Source: Nitrospirota bacterium
GTDB lineage: Bacteria; Nitrospirota; Nitrospiria; Nitrospirales; NS-4
NCBI GenBank assembly: GCA_005877565.1
Contig: VBOK01000081.1
Span: 9,366 to 52,045, forward strand
DNA length: 42,680 nt
Direction of reading: 5' to 3'
In this document: piece after piece, positions 1 to 7,217 of the stretch
Layout of the letters: every line of letters starts with the position of its first letter
How positions within the stretch are numbered: the stretch's first letter is position 1
The notes under the pieces: generated by a model
Database searches by the model: none
What the model was told of the DNA's origin: nothing
The model's input: the letters and a program-made list of their open reading frames with translations, nothing else
Position numbers and translations under genes: made by a program

Positions 1-1
1 C

Positions 2-427
2 CGTTTTCTGACGGGCGCCGAGGCGGTGGAAGCGGTCGCGGACTTGGCGCAGCGTCATACCAGTCGCGTCGAGGATCTCGCGCAGGCCCGATTCCGGTTG
101 TCCAGCGGGATCTTCTGTTATGTGGAGGTCTCGCGGGTGTCGGGAGGGCGCGTCTGCCGCGTGGAGGCGGTCGGCAGGGCCGGTCAATTGATCGCGGACG
201 TCGACCGGAGCCTGCTGACCCGGATCGAGGGACGCGTGGTCGCGGAAACGGAGGCAGTGCCGGATCAGCCGACCGTCGGCACAGTCCTTGAGGCGTTCGC
301 CATGAGTCTCACAACCGGAGCCCCCGTACCGGTGTCCGGAGAGGACGGCCTGCGCGCTGTGGCGATGGCTGATGCCTGCTACCGTGCCGCACGCGAGGGC
401 AAGCCCGTGCCGATCACGGTTCCCTAG
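2..427 (+). CDS. Gfo/Idh/MocA-family oxidoreductase, C-terminal end (5' cut by window)
   Basis: The reading frame is open from the first bases of the window, so the gene begins upstream and only about 141 C-terminal residues are visible. The last part, with the signature SGEDGLRAVAMADACYRAA, is the typical closing helix of NAD(P)-dependent Gfo/Idh/MocA dehydrogenases, where 'vsgedglravala...a' ends the C-terminal alpha/beta domain. The Rossmann domain with the nucleotide-binding motif lies outside the window, so cofactor and substrate cannot be judged. An internal ATG at 26 is only the first methionine in the visible frame. The gene ends at TAG 425-427, and the next gene has its own promoter right behind. 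Family assignment is fairly sure; specific function is unknown. Confidence 0.6.
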   Translation, partial: RFLTGAEAVEAVADLAQRHTSRVEDLAQARFRLSSGIFCYVEVSRVSGGRVCRVEAVGRAGQLIADVDRSLLTRIEGRVVAETEAVPDQPTVGTVLEAFAMSLTTGAPVPVSGEDGLRAVAMADACYRAAREGKPVPITVP

Positions 428-435
428 CAGTCGGC

Positions 436-465
436 TTGACCCATTTCCAAAGCGGGTGTTATAGA
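436..465 (+). promoter_or_regulatory. Predicted sigma70-type promoter, probably leaderless
   Basis: TTGACC (436-441), an 18-bp spacer and TATAGA (460-465). Seven bases separate the -10 box from the ATG at 473, so transcription should begin at or next to the start codon. No Shine-Dalgarno sequence can be seen. Confidence 0.5.
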
Positions 466-472
466 TAGCGCC

Positions 473-853
473 ATGCCAAGCACCGAAGAGGGACCGTTTG
501 CACAGGCGAGCAATTTTTCAGTGGCGATCCCCCAGGCTCGGAACCTCCGGGACCTCCGGCAACGGAAGTACGGGCAGCCGGTCTATGTGAGCTCGGACCA
601 TCCCCTGGCCCGGAAGGGACAGACGGCCACCTGGGAGAAGTTCAACGTCCGGTTGGCGGTCGTGAAATTCGAGGACGGTGTGGTATCGGGGTACGACCCG
701 GCCGACCTGCTCCTGCCGACCCGCTTTGACAATGGCAAGCCGGTGTTCGAGATCCGCACCTGCGAATTGTGCCGCGCGGCGTTTACCTTGACGCAACAGG
801 AAGTCGAGGACAAGAAAGAGCCTGCCCGCTGCCCCGCCTGCCTGGAGTTCTAG
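473..853 (+). CDS. Conserved hypothetical small protein with C-terminal zinc ribbon
   Basis: A 126-residue protein that I do not recognise by name. Its clearest feature is a C-terminal pair of CxxC knuckles (Cys97/Cys100 and Cys120/Cys123) separated by 19 residues, as in a small zinc ribbon. The middle part (residues 40-90) looks like a soluble beta-rich domain, and there is no signal peptide or membrane segment, so it is probably cytoplasmic. The ATG at 473 lies seven bases after a good -10 box and has no Shine-Dalgarno, which suggests a leaderless transcript. The last four bases (850-853) overlap the end of the convergent M48 protease gene, so there is no room for a separate terminator. A nucleic-acid or protein-binding role is possible but not shown. 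Confidence 0.7.
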   Translation: MPSTEEGPFAQASNFSVAIPQARNLRDLRQRKYGQPVYVSSDHPLARKGQTATWEKFNVRLAVVKFEDGVVSGYDPADLLLPTRFDNGKPVFEIRTCELCRAAFTLTQQEVEDKKEPARCPACLEF

Positions 854-1725
854 ATCTTCCCACGCACGCGGGCGAAGCGATTCTCCAGCAGCACGCCGGT
901 TGGCTTCCATCCCTGTGTCTGAATGACCTGTTGGACAGCATGAATGCGGGTGGAGAAATTCGGGTGGGTCTTGAAGAACGCCCGATCGTCACCCTTCAGG
1001 GCGCGCAGCCGGGTCAGGAGCGTGACATACGCAGTCGGGTCGTACCCCACGCGGGCGGCGAACACCTCACCGAGGCTGTCCCCTTCGAGCTCCTTGTCCT
1101 GGTCGAGCCCTTCGTCCAGCAGTTTCTTGGCGGCTGCATCGATCAGGTTCTTGAACACGTCGGGATTCTGATGCGCGTAGGCCAGCCCAGCCTCGGAGAC
1201 GCCTGCCAGTCGCTTGCTGCGCTGGACGACCTCGAGGATATGCTTCTGGGAGACGTGCGCGATCTCGTGCCCCAGCACCGCGGCCAACTCGGCTTCGTTG
1301 CGGATCTGCTTGAGCAAGCCGCGGGTCACGAAGACGTAGCCGGCTGGCGCTGCGAACGCGTTGATCGAGTCGGAGTTGAGCACGGCGAAGTGATAGGGGA
1401 TGTCCGGGCGGTCGCAGGTGAGGGCCACGGCTCGGCCGACCAGGTTGAGGTAGCGGGTGAGGTCCGGCTGGTCGTACACCCCTCCGTAACGGGCGACGAC
1501 CTGAAGGGAGATCGCGGCGCCGATGGACTGCTCTTCCTCGTAGGAGATCGGCAGCAGGCCGCTCACAAGGGTGCCGCTCCCATGGATAATCTTGGCTAGG
1601 CGTTCATCCCCGGACCGGCGCGCCTGCTCTTCCGCGACCTGTTGAATTTCCGCGCAGCCGCTCCACAAGCCGATGATCGTCAGGACGGGGAGGAGCCTGA
1701 TCAAATGCCAGGCTTTACTGCGCAT
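850..1725 (-). CDS. M48-family zinc metalloprotease, predicted lipoprotein
   Basis: Predicted periplasmic zinc metallopeptidase of family M48 (BepA/YcaL/LoiP-like), a group that handles misfolded outer-membrane and envelope proteins. The N-terminus has basic residues and a hydrophobic stretch ending in WSGC, so Cys24 may be lipidated; Trp at the -3 position of the lipobox is unusual. The catalytic HEIAH motif is at residues 153-157, with two zinc histidines and the catalytic Glu, followed by the family sequence KELEGDSLG near 211-219 that supplies the third zinc ligand, and the usual tail motif HPNFSTRIHAV. Length (291 aa) is normal for the single-domain form without TPRs. The start overlaps the end of the SH3-protein gene by 11 nt, so the two are probably translationally coupled in one operon with the cyclase. 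Confidence 0.88.
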   Translation of the reverse strand: MRSKAWHLIRLLPVLTIIGLWSGCAEIQQVAEEQARRSGDERLAKIIHGSGTLVSGLLPISYEEEQSIGAAISLQVVARYGGVYDQPDLTRYLNLVGRAVALTCDRPDIPYHFAVLNSDSINAFAAPAGYVFVTRGLLKQIRNEAELAAVLGHEIAHVSQKHILEVVQRSKRLAGVSEAGLAYAHQNPDVFKNLIDAAAKKLLDEGLDQDKELEGDSLGEVFAARVGYDPTAYVTLLTRLRALKGDDRAFFKTHPNFSTRIHAVQQVIQTQGWKPTGVLLENRFARVRGKI

Positions 1726-2233
1726 ATTCCCCGAGCCTCCCTTGTTTCAGGAAGTCTTCCACCTCCTGGTCACTGATCCGGTACGCCGCCATGCGATCGA
1801 TCGCGTCCCGATGCTGCTGGGTGATGCCAACGCGATTGGCGTAGCCTTCCGAGACCTTGTCCAGGCCGCGGGCGCCGGCTGACGCCGTCACATCTTCGGC
1901 TTCGGTCCTCCTGAAGCTCTTGCCGAGCTTGGCCAACACATCATCCTCGCCGCCGGCGGGTTTTGTGGGCGTTGTCTTGCCGGCGAAGATCCAGCCTTTG
2001 GCCCCGCGCGCGGTCTGGACTTCCAGCCAATTGCCCTCCTTGCCGAGCACCTCCAGCGACTCCCCGAACTTCAGGTCGGCCACCACGCTGTCCAGCGACG
2101 TTTTCCCGGAGCGGAGCTTCGCGGTCTTGCTCTGGACGAAAACGGTTTCTGCCAGCGCGACACTAGTCAGAAGACACAGGTTCAACAACAGCAGGGTGAC
2201 GAGCGGAGCGGCAAGTCGTGAAGGGCGTTTCAA
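1715..2233 (-). CDS. Exported SH3b-domain protein
   Basis: A 172-residue secreted protein. Residues 1-28 form a signal peptide (basic KRPSR, then a long leucine-rich core ending near VALAE). A bacterial SH3 domain follows (roughly residues 30-90, with 'KLRSGKTSLDSVVADLKFGESLEVLGKEG' read as two strands, then WLEVQ and GWIF), a fold often used to bind cell wall or envelope partners. The rest is charged and helical, without catalytic motifs. I chose TTG at 2233 because GGAGG lies five bases upstream (2239-2243); a GTG at 2245 in the same frame would have that ribosome site inside the gene. It starts 18 nt after the cyclase stop and overlaps the M48 protease, so it may work with that protease in the periplasm. 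This partnership is inference. Confidence 0.75.
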   Translation of the reverse strand: MKRPSRLAAPLVTLLLLNLCLLTSVALAETVFVQSKTAKLRSGKTSLDSVVADLKFGESLEVLGKEGNWLEVQTARGAKGWIFAGKTTPTKPAGGEDDVLAKLGKSFRRTEAEDVTASAGARGLDKVSEGYANRVGITQQHRDAIDRMAAYRISDQEVEDFLKQGRLGEYAQ

Positions 2234-2251
2234 CGGAACCTCCACAGTCGG

Positions 2252-4282
2252 CTACTTAGACTTCAGTACGTACACGCCATCCCAGTCGGGTGGGGGAGGG
2301 GTCGCCAGGTACTCCTGCACCCGGTGCAGGTAAACCTTGGTCGGCCCATCGGACGGGTCCAGCGCCAGCGCGGCTTCGAAACGTTCCTTTGCGACCGTGA
2401 ATTCCCGTTGCTTGTAGGCGGCGAGACCGTCCTGATACAAGGCGACCACGTGTTGCTTCTCCGCCGGCAGCGCCCCTTTCCGGGCCAGCAGTTCGTACAC
2501 CACCACCGGCTCCAGCTTGCCCTTCACCCGCAGGATGTCCACTTCCCGCGCCTCGATATCGGGTTTGGCCAGCTCGTACGTCCGCGGGCCCAGGAGGATC
2601 AACGTGGCGTAGAACTTGTTGGCTCCTTCCAGACGGGACGCCAAGTTCACGCTGTCGCCCATGACAGTATACTCCATCCGCGCCTGGGAGCCCATGTTCC
2701 CCACGACCAGCGGTCCGGAGTTGATCCCGATGCGCGCGATCATCTCCGGATAGCCTCGCGCTGTCCACCCCTCGCGCAGCCGGGCGAGCGCCGCCTGGTA
2801 CTCCAGGGCCGCGAAACAGGCCAGCGAGGCGTGAGTGGGCTCACTGCGCGGCGCGCCGAAGATCGCCATGATGCCGTCGCCAAGGTACTTGTTCACGTTC
2901 CCCCGATACCGGCGAATGATGTCCGTCATGGAAGACAGATATTCGTTGAGCAGGAAAACGAGGTCTTCCGGGTCCAGTTTCTCAGAGATCGTGGTGAACC
3001 CGGCCACGTCCGAGAAGAAGACGGTCAGTTCCTTTTTTTCGCCACCAAGCTTGATGCTCTCCGGGTTGCGCATGATCTCATCCACGACTTCAGCGGACAT
3101 GTATTTATCGAAGGCGGCCCGCAGCACGCGGCGTTGTCGGCCTTCGGTCAGGTACTCTACGGTGGCGGAGACGGCGTAGGCCAAGGCCAAGGCCCCTTCG
3201 GGAAAGACCAGTTCCATCCAGACATCGTGGTCTGTGAAGGCGTGGATGACGAGCCCGTAATAGGCGAGGGCCAGCCCGGCGATGAGTAGGAATTTGAGGG
3301 CTTGGCGTTGGACCAGCACGAAGGCCCACGCGGTGCCGATGCAGAGCACCAGCGTGGTCAGGACAAAGGCCCAGGGAGGGGCCTGGGCTATGGCTTGGCT
3401 GCGGAGCAGGTTGTCTAGCGCGGTCATTTGGATCAAGACGCCGGGTGTGAACGGAGAGAGCGGGGTCACCCGCAAGTCATACGTGCCGGCGGCGGTCGTC
3501 CCCACGAACACGACCTTGTCCTTAAAGAGGGCAGGATCGAGCAGTGGGCGTTCACCCTTCTGCATTTCGGTGTAGGAGCGCAGGACCGCCCCGATGGAGT
3601 AGGCCGGGTAGGTCTTCTGCTCCAGCGCTCCATGCCAGTCCAGCACGATGTCGCCATCCCGCGTGATGGGCACCGTCGTCAGGCCCAGCCGGAGGGTGTG
3701 GCCATCTTGCACGGCACGCTCCGCTCTCAGCAGGTACCGGGCCACCGCCGTGGCTAATTGGGGAACGGCGCCCTGCATAGTCTGGACCAACGGCGGCAGG
3801 CGGCGCATCGTCCCGTCCGGATCAGGCGTCAGAGTGATGTGCCCCAGTCCTCGGGCGGCTTCTGTCAGCGATGGGATGGGCAGCTTCATCCCTTGGTATG
3901 GATTCGAGGAATTGGCCAGTCGCTCCGGCTGCGAGTCCACCGGAATCGTCGCCTTGGTCAGGAGCGGAGCGGAGAGCGCGGGTGGTGGATCGTGCTGGAG
4001 CAGGAACGGAAAGAAGACGTTTTCCGCGGCGCGCACTTCCTCCGCGAGTACCGCGTCGAATTCTTGGTCGTTGGCGTCGGGCTCGAGGAACAAAATATCG
4101 AAGACGATCGCCTTGGCCCCCGCTGCGTCCGGATCGGCGTACTGATTGAAGCGATGGTCCAGGGACTTCAACTCTGCGATGGTGAGGAGGCCGTTGGCGT
4201 GAAGCGCCATCGTGGTGATGAACACGGCCAGCCCGATGCCGCAGGCGGCGAGCCACTTCTTGGAGGTTTTGGGCAGCGGCAT
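2252..4282 (-). CDS. Membrane adenylate/guanylate cyclase with (shortened) CHASE2 sensor
   Basis: Class III nucleotide cyclase, most likely making cAMP from ATP. Order of parts: N-terminal membrane helix, extracytoplasmic CHASE2 sensor, two to three membrane helices (WAFVLTTLVLCIGTAWAFVLV and following), cyclase domain, and a short TPR-like tail (residues about 630-665). The cyclase core shows FFSDVAGFT (metal Asp), NVNKYLGDGIMAIFG (second metal Asp, adenine-selecting Lys) and MGDSVNLASRLE (Asn/Arg transition-state residues), so it should be active. The CHASE2 domain lacks the usual stretch between its first strand region (LDHRFNQYADPDA) and GAKAIVFDILF, about 45 residues short of what I expect. 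ATG 4282 is preferred: a -10 box lies exactly seven bases upstream. A TTG at 4345 in the same frame has no ribosome site. Divergent from gltA. Confidence 0.85.
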   Translation of the reverse strand: MPLPKTSKKWLAACGIGLAVFITTMALHANGLLTIAELKSLDHRFNQYADPDAAGAKAIVFDILFLEPDANDQEFDAVLAEEVRAAENVFFPFLLQHDPPPALSAPLLTKATIPVDSQPERLANSSNPYQGMKLPIPSLTEAARGLGHITLTPDPDGTMRRLPPLVQTMQGAVPQLATAVARYLLRAERAVQDGHTLRLGLTTVPITRDGDIVLDWHGALEQKTYPAYSIGAVLRSYTEMQKGERPLLDPALFKDKVVFVGTTAAGTYDLRVTPLSPFTPGVLIQMTALDNLLRSQAIAQAPPWAFVLTTLVLCIGTAWAFVLVQRQALKFLLIAGLALAYYGLVIHAFTDHDVWMELVFPEGALALAYAVSATVEYLTEGRQRRVLRAAFDKYMSAEVVDEIMRNPESIKLGGEKKELTVFFSDVAGFTTISEKLDPEDLVFLLNEYLSSMTDIIRRYRGNVNKYLGDGIMAIFGAPRSEPTHASLACFAALEYQAALARLREGWTARGYPEMIARIGINSGPLVVGNMGSQARMEYTVMGDSVNLASRLEGANKFYATLILLGPRTYELAKPDIEAREVDILRVKGKLEPVVVYELLARKGALPAEKQHVVALYQDGLAAYKQREFTVAKERFEAALALDPSDGPTKVYLHRVQEYLATPPPPDWDGVYVLKSK

Positions 4283-4289
4283 CGCGTCC

Positions 4290-4318
4290 AGTATGGCCGA
4301 GCGGCTGTCCTCTTGCAA
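4290..4318 (-). promoter_or_regulatory. Predicted promoter of the cyclase operon (leaderless)
   Basis: On the minus strand: TTGCAA (4318-4313), a 17-bp spacer and CATACT (4295-4290), then seven bases to the ATG at 4282. The -35 box is its own reverse complement and is also used by the gltA promoter on the other strand. Confidence 0.4.
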
Positions 4319-4341
4319 GGCGAGGCGCGGGCTGTTATTAA
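4313..4341 (+). promoter_or_regulatory. Predicted gltA promoter
   Basis: TTGCAA (4313-4318), a 17-bp spacer and TATTAA (4336-4341). The start site would be near 4348, giving a leader of about 12 nt that still contains part of the AAGAGGAGG ribosome site (4344-4352) in front of the ATG at 4360. Confidence 0.45.
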
Positions 4342-4359
4342 TCAAGAGGAGGCACCGAT

Positions 4360-5496
4360 ATGCCGCATGACTTTATGCCGGGATTGGCGGGCGTGCCGGC
4401 CGCCCGTTCCAGGATCAGCGATGTGGACGGCCAGGCTGGCGTTCTGGAGTACCGCGGCATCCGCATCGAAGAGCTCGCCGCGAAAAGCACCTTTCTCGAG
4501 ACGGCCTACCTCCTTCTCTTCAACCGCTTGCCGACCCGTCTGGAACTGGAACGGTTCACCGCGGATATCGCAAGGCACAGGCGGATCAAGTTCAAGATCA
4601 TTGACCTGATCAAGTGCCTACCCGAGACCGGACATCCCATGGATGCGCTCCAGGCGGCCGTGGCGGCCTTGGGGATGTTCTATCCTGGCCGGAACGTCCG
4701 CGATCAGGAGAACAACTACTGGTCGACCGTGCGGCTCATCGCGAAGCTTCCGACCATCGTGGCGGCTTTCGCGCGCATCCGCCACGGCGACGACCACGTC
4801 CCGCCGCGAGACGAACTGGGCTTCAGCGAGAATTTCCTGTACATGCTGACCGAGCGGATGCCCGACCGGCTCGTCGCGGACATCCTCGACGTGTGTCTGG
4901 TCCTCCACGCCGAGCATACGATGAACGCCTCCACATTCTGCGGGCTCGTCACGGCTTCGACACTCGCCGATCCCTACACCGTCGTCGCCTCGGCGATCGG
5001 TGCCCTGAAAGGGCCGCTGCACGGCGGGGCCAATGAGGAGGTCGTGGCCATGCTACGTGAGATCGGCACGATCGAGCACGTGCGTCCGTACCTGCAGGCG
5101 AAGTTGGACAGGAAGGAGCCGATCATGGGGTTCGGCCACCGGGTCTACAAGGTCAAGGACCCGCGCGCCGTGTTCCTCCAGCAACTGGCGCAGAAGCTCT
5201 TCGCCCAGTACGGGAAGTCCCCGCTCTATGAACTGGCCGAGGAGGTGGAACGGGTCGGCCTGGAGCTGCTGGCCCACAAGAAGGTGTACCCCAACGTGGA
5301 CTTCTACTCTGGCATCATCTATGGCCAGATGGGTATCTCCAGCGACACGTTTACCCCGATCTTCGCCATGTCCCGGGTCGCAGGCTGGCTGGCCCACTGG
5401 CTCGAACAGTTGAGGGAGAACAAGCTCTACCGGCCTGACCAGATCTACGAGGGGGAGCACGGGCGTCGGTACCTGCCGCTCGACCAGCGCGACTGA
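4360..5496 (+). CDS. gltA: Citrate synthase
   Basis: Condenses acetyl-CoA and oxaloacetate to citrate in the cytoplasmic TCA cycle. At 378 residues it is the short, dimeric type rather than the NADH-regulated hexameric form of E. coli. The catalytic triad is complete: His221 in PLHGGAN, His260 in GFGHRVYK and Asp314 in NVDFYSG, with the substrate-binding MNASTF segment before them. The start is certain: AAGAGGAGG lies seven bases ahead of the ATG. It diverges from the cyclase operon with a compact intergenic region, and is followed after 122 bp by fumarase under its own promoter. Enzymes of the 2-methylcitrate synthase group are close relatives; no prpB/prpD neighbours are present, so citrate synthase is the better call. 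Confidence 0.9.
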   Translation: MPHDFMPGLAGVPAARSRISDVDGQAGVLEYRGIRIEELAAKSTFLETAYLLLFNRLPTRLELERFTADIARHRRIKFKIIDLIKCLPETGHPMDALQAAVAALGMFYPGRNVRDQENNYWSTVRLIAKLPTIVAAFARIRHGDDHVPPRDELGFSENFLYMLTERMPDRLVADILDVCLVLHAEHTMNASTFCGLVTASTLADPYTVVASAIGALKGPLHGGANEEVVAMLREIGTIEHVRPYLQAKLDRKEPIMGFGHRVYKVKDPRAVFLQQLAQKLFAQYGKSPLYELAEEVERVGLELLAHKKVYPNVDFYSGIIYGQMGISSDTFTPIFAMSRVAGWLAHWLEQLRENKLYRPDQIYEGEHGRRYLPLDQRD

Positions 5497-5532
5497 GCGC
5501 GTTCGCAGCCCGGCTGCTCCCGTGCTTGTTGC

Positions 5533-5561
5533 TTGAGCGGCTCCCCGGACTGGATTACAAT
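5533..5561 (+). promoter_or_regulatory. Predicted fumC promoter
   Basis: TTGAGC (5533-5538), a 17-bp spacer and TACAAT (5556-5561), about 57 bp upstream of the GTG start at 5619. It is the only good match in the 122-bp gltA-fumC gap. Confidence 0.5.
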
Positions 5562-5618
5562 CCCCGCGCTGGACAAAGCCGTTCTGCCTAGGGTGAGCTT
5601 ATTGCAAAAGGGGGAGGC

Positions 5619-7130
5619 GTGAAGAAGAAGCCGCGGAACAAACCTGCCGGGAAGCCGTTTCAGGGGAAAGTCATCTACCTGTCCAGGCAGTCGTCGCAGC
5701 AAGTGGCCGGCAGGGCGACCCGACTGGAACGGGACACGATGGGTGAGCTCGCCGTCCCCGCAGATGCCTACTACGGTGTGCAGACTGCCCGCGCGATCGA
5801 AAACTTTCCGATCAGCTCCCTGCGGCTGCCCCGCGCCATGATCCGGGCGCTGGGACTGATCAAGTGGGCCGCCGCGCGCGTCAACACGGAGCTGGGGTTG
5901 CTGGACCACAAGATCGCCAAGGCGATCCAGCGGGCTGCGCAGGAGGTGATCGGCGGCCAGCTGGACGATCAGTTCCCCGTGGACGTCTTCCAGACAGGCT
6001 CCGGCACCTCGTCCAACATGAATGTCAATGAAGTCATCGCCAACCGGGCGGCTGAACTGCTGGGGGGGGAGCGGGGCAGCAAGCTCGTGCACCCCAACGA
6101 TCACGCGAATCTCGGACAGTCCAGCAACGACGTGATCCCCACGGCCATTCACGTCGCGGCCCTGGAGCAGATCGACAAGGCGCTGATTCCGGCGCTCAAG
6201 CGCCTCTATACGGCCCTGGCAGCAAAGGCCAAGGAGTTCGACGACGTGGTCAAGATCGGACGCACGCACTTGCAGGATGCGACTCCCGTCCGGCTCGGGC
6301 AAGAATTCTCGGGCTACGCGCGACAGATCGAGTTGGGCATGCAGCGAGTGGAGCGGGTGCGCTCTTCGTTGGGGGAGCTGGCTTTGGGAGGCACCGCGGT
6401 CGGCACAGGCTTGAACGCCCATCCGGAGTTCGCCAAGCGCGTGATTGCGTTGCTGGCCCGCGAGACCCACTGTCCGTTGCAGGAAGCGAAGGACCACTTT
6501 GAAGCCCAGGCCGCCCAGGATGCGCTGGTGGAAGCCAGCGGGGCGCTCCGGACCGTGGCGGTCAGCCTGATGAAGATCGCCAACGACATCCGATGGCTGG
6601 GATCAGGTCCGCGCTGTGGTCTGGGGGAGATCCTCCTGCCGGAGACCCAGCCCGGCTCCTCTATCATGCCGGGTAAGGTCAATCCTGTCATTGCCGAGTC
6701 GGTGATGATGGTGGCTGTCCAAGTCATGGGGAATGATACGGCCATCATGGTGTCTGGCCAGGCCGGCAACTTCGAGTTGCTCGTCATGCTGCCGGTCATG
6801 GCACACAACCTCCTGCAATCCATTGCGCTCATGGCCCGCGCGACAGAAAACTTCGCCGTTCGCTGCGTGGAGGGTCTTAGAGCCAACCCCGAGCGGTGCC
6901 GGGCCGGCATCGAGCAGAGCCTGGCCATGTGCACGGCGCTCGTGCCGGAAATCGGGTACGAAGCGGCGGCCGAGATCGCCAAGGAGGCGTTTCGGACCGG
7001 CAAGACGATCCGCGAAGTCGCACTGGAGAAGAAGGTCCTGCCGGCGGAGCGCCTCGCCCACCTCTTGGATCCCTGGCGCATGACCGAGCCGGGCTTGACC
7101 GGCGGCAAGCCAGGGAGCGCAGGAGGATAA
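5619..7130 (+). CDS. fumC: Class II fumarate hydratase with N-terminal extension
   Basis: Interconverts fumarate and L-malate in the cytoplasm without an iron-sulfur cluster. Signatures of the fumarase/aspartase superfamily are intact: TGSGTSSNMNVNEVIANRA, the HPNDHANLGQSSND block, THLQDATPVRLGQEFSGYA, and the mobile catalytic loop GSSIMPGKVNP near residue 346. The fumarase-like 'HPNDHxN' spacing and LGGTAVGTGLN favour fumarase over aspartase. The family usually starts at the equivalent of RLERDTMGELAVPAD, so the GTG at 5619 adds about 36 basic residues (MKKKPRNKPAG...) of unknown use. The purine run AAAAGGGGGAGG just before it fits a ribosome site at a spacing of about four. A GTG near 5703 would give a normal N-terminus but has no visible ribosome site. 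Confidence 0.88.
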   Translation: MKKKPRNKPAGKPFQGKVIYLSRQSSQQVAGRATRLERDTMGELAVPADAYYGVQTARAIENFPISSLRLPRAMIRALGLIKWAAARVNTELGLLDHKIAKAIQRAAQEVIGGQLDDQFPVDVFQTGSGTSSNMNVNEVIANRAAELLGGERGSKLVHPNDHANLGQSSNDVIPTAIHVAALEQIDKALIPALKRLYTALAAKAKEFDDVVKIGRTHLQDATPVRLGQEFSGYARQIELGMQRVERVRSSLGELALGGTAVGTGLNAHPEFAKRVIALLARETHCPLQEAKDHFEAQAAQDALVEASGALRTVAVSLMKIANDIRWLGSGPRCGLGEILLPETQPGSSIMPGKVNPVIAESVMMVAVQVMGNDTAIMVSGQAGNFELLVMLPVMAHNLLQSIALMARATENFAVRCVEGLRANPERCRAGIEQSLAMCTALVPEIGYEAAAEIAKEAFRTGKTIREVALEKKVLPAERLAHLLDPWRMTEPGLTGGKPGSAGG

Positions 7131-7135
7131 CCTTT

Positions 7136-7165
7136 TTGACAAGCCCTTTGGGGGTATGCTAGCTT
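7136..7165 (+). promoter_or_regulatory. Weak promoter candidate for the flavoprotein reductase
   Basis: A perfect TTGACA (7136-7141) lies just after the fumC stop. At 18 bp comes only TAGCTT (7160-7165); the better-looking TATGCT (7155-7160) is just 13 bp away. The -35 box is convincing, the -10 box is not settled. Confidence 0.28.
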
Positions 7166-7217
7166 CGGCCCTTATTTTTTGCCGAGGTAGGGTCTCGCTG
7201 GCACAAAGACTCTTCGG

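Noticed and set aside
7136..7160. TTGACA followed by TATGCT as the reductase promoter
   Set aside because: The spacer is only 13 bp. The -35 box may be real, but this pair cannot be used as a sigma70 promoter.
7165..7186. Hairpin with T-run after fumC
   Set aside because: The T-run lies in the loop rather than after the stem, and the stem is only about six pairs.
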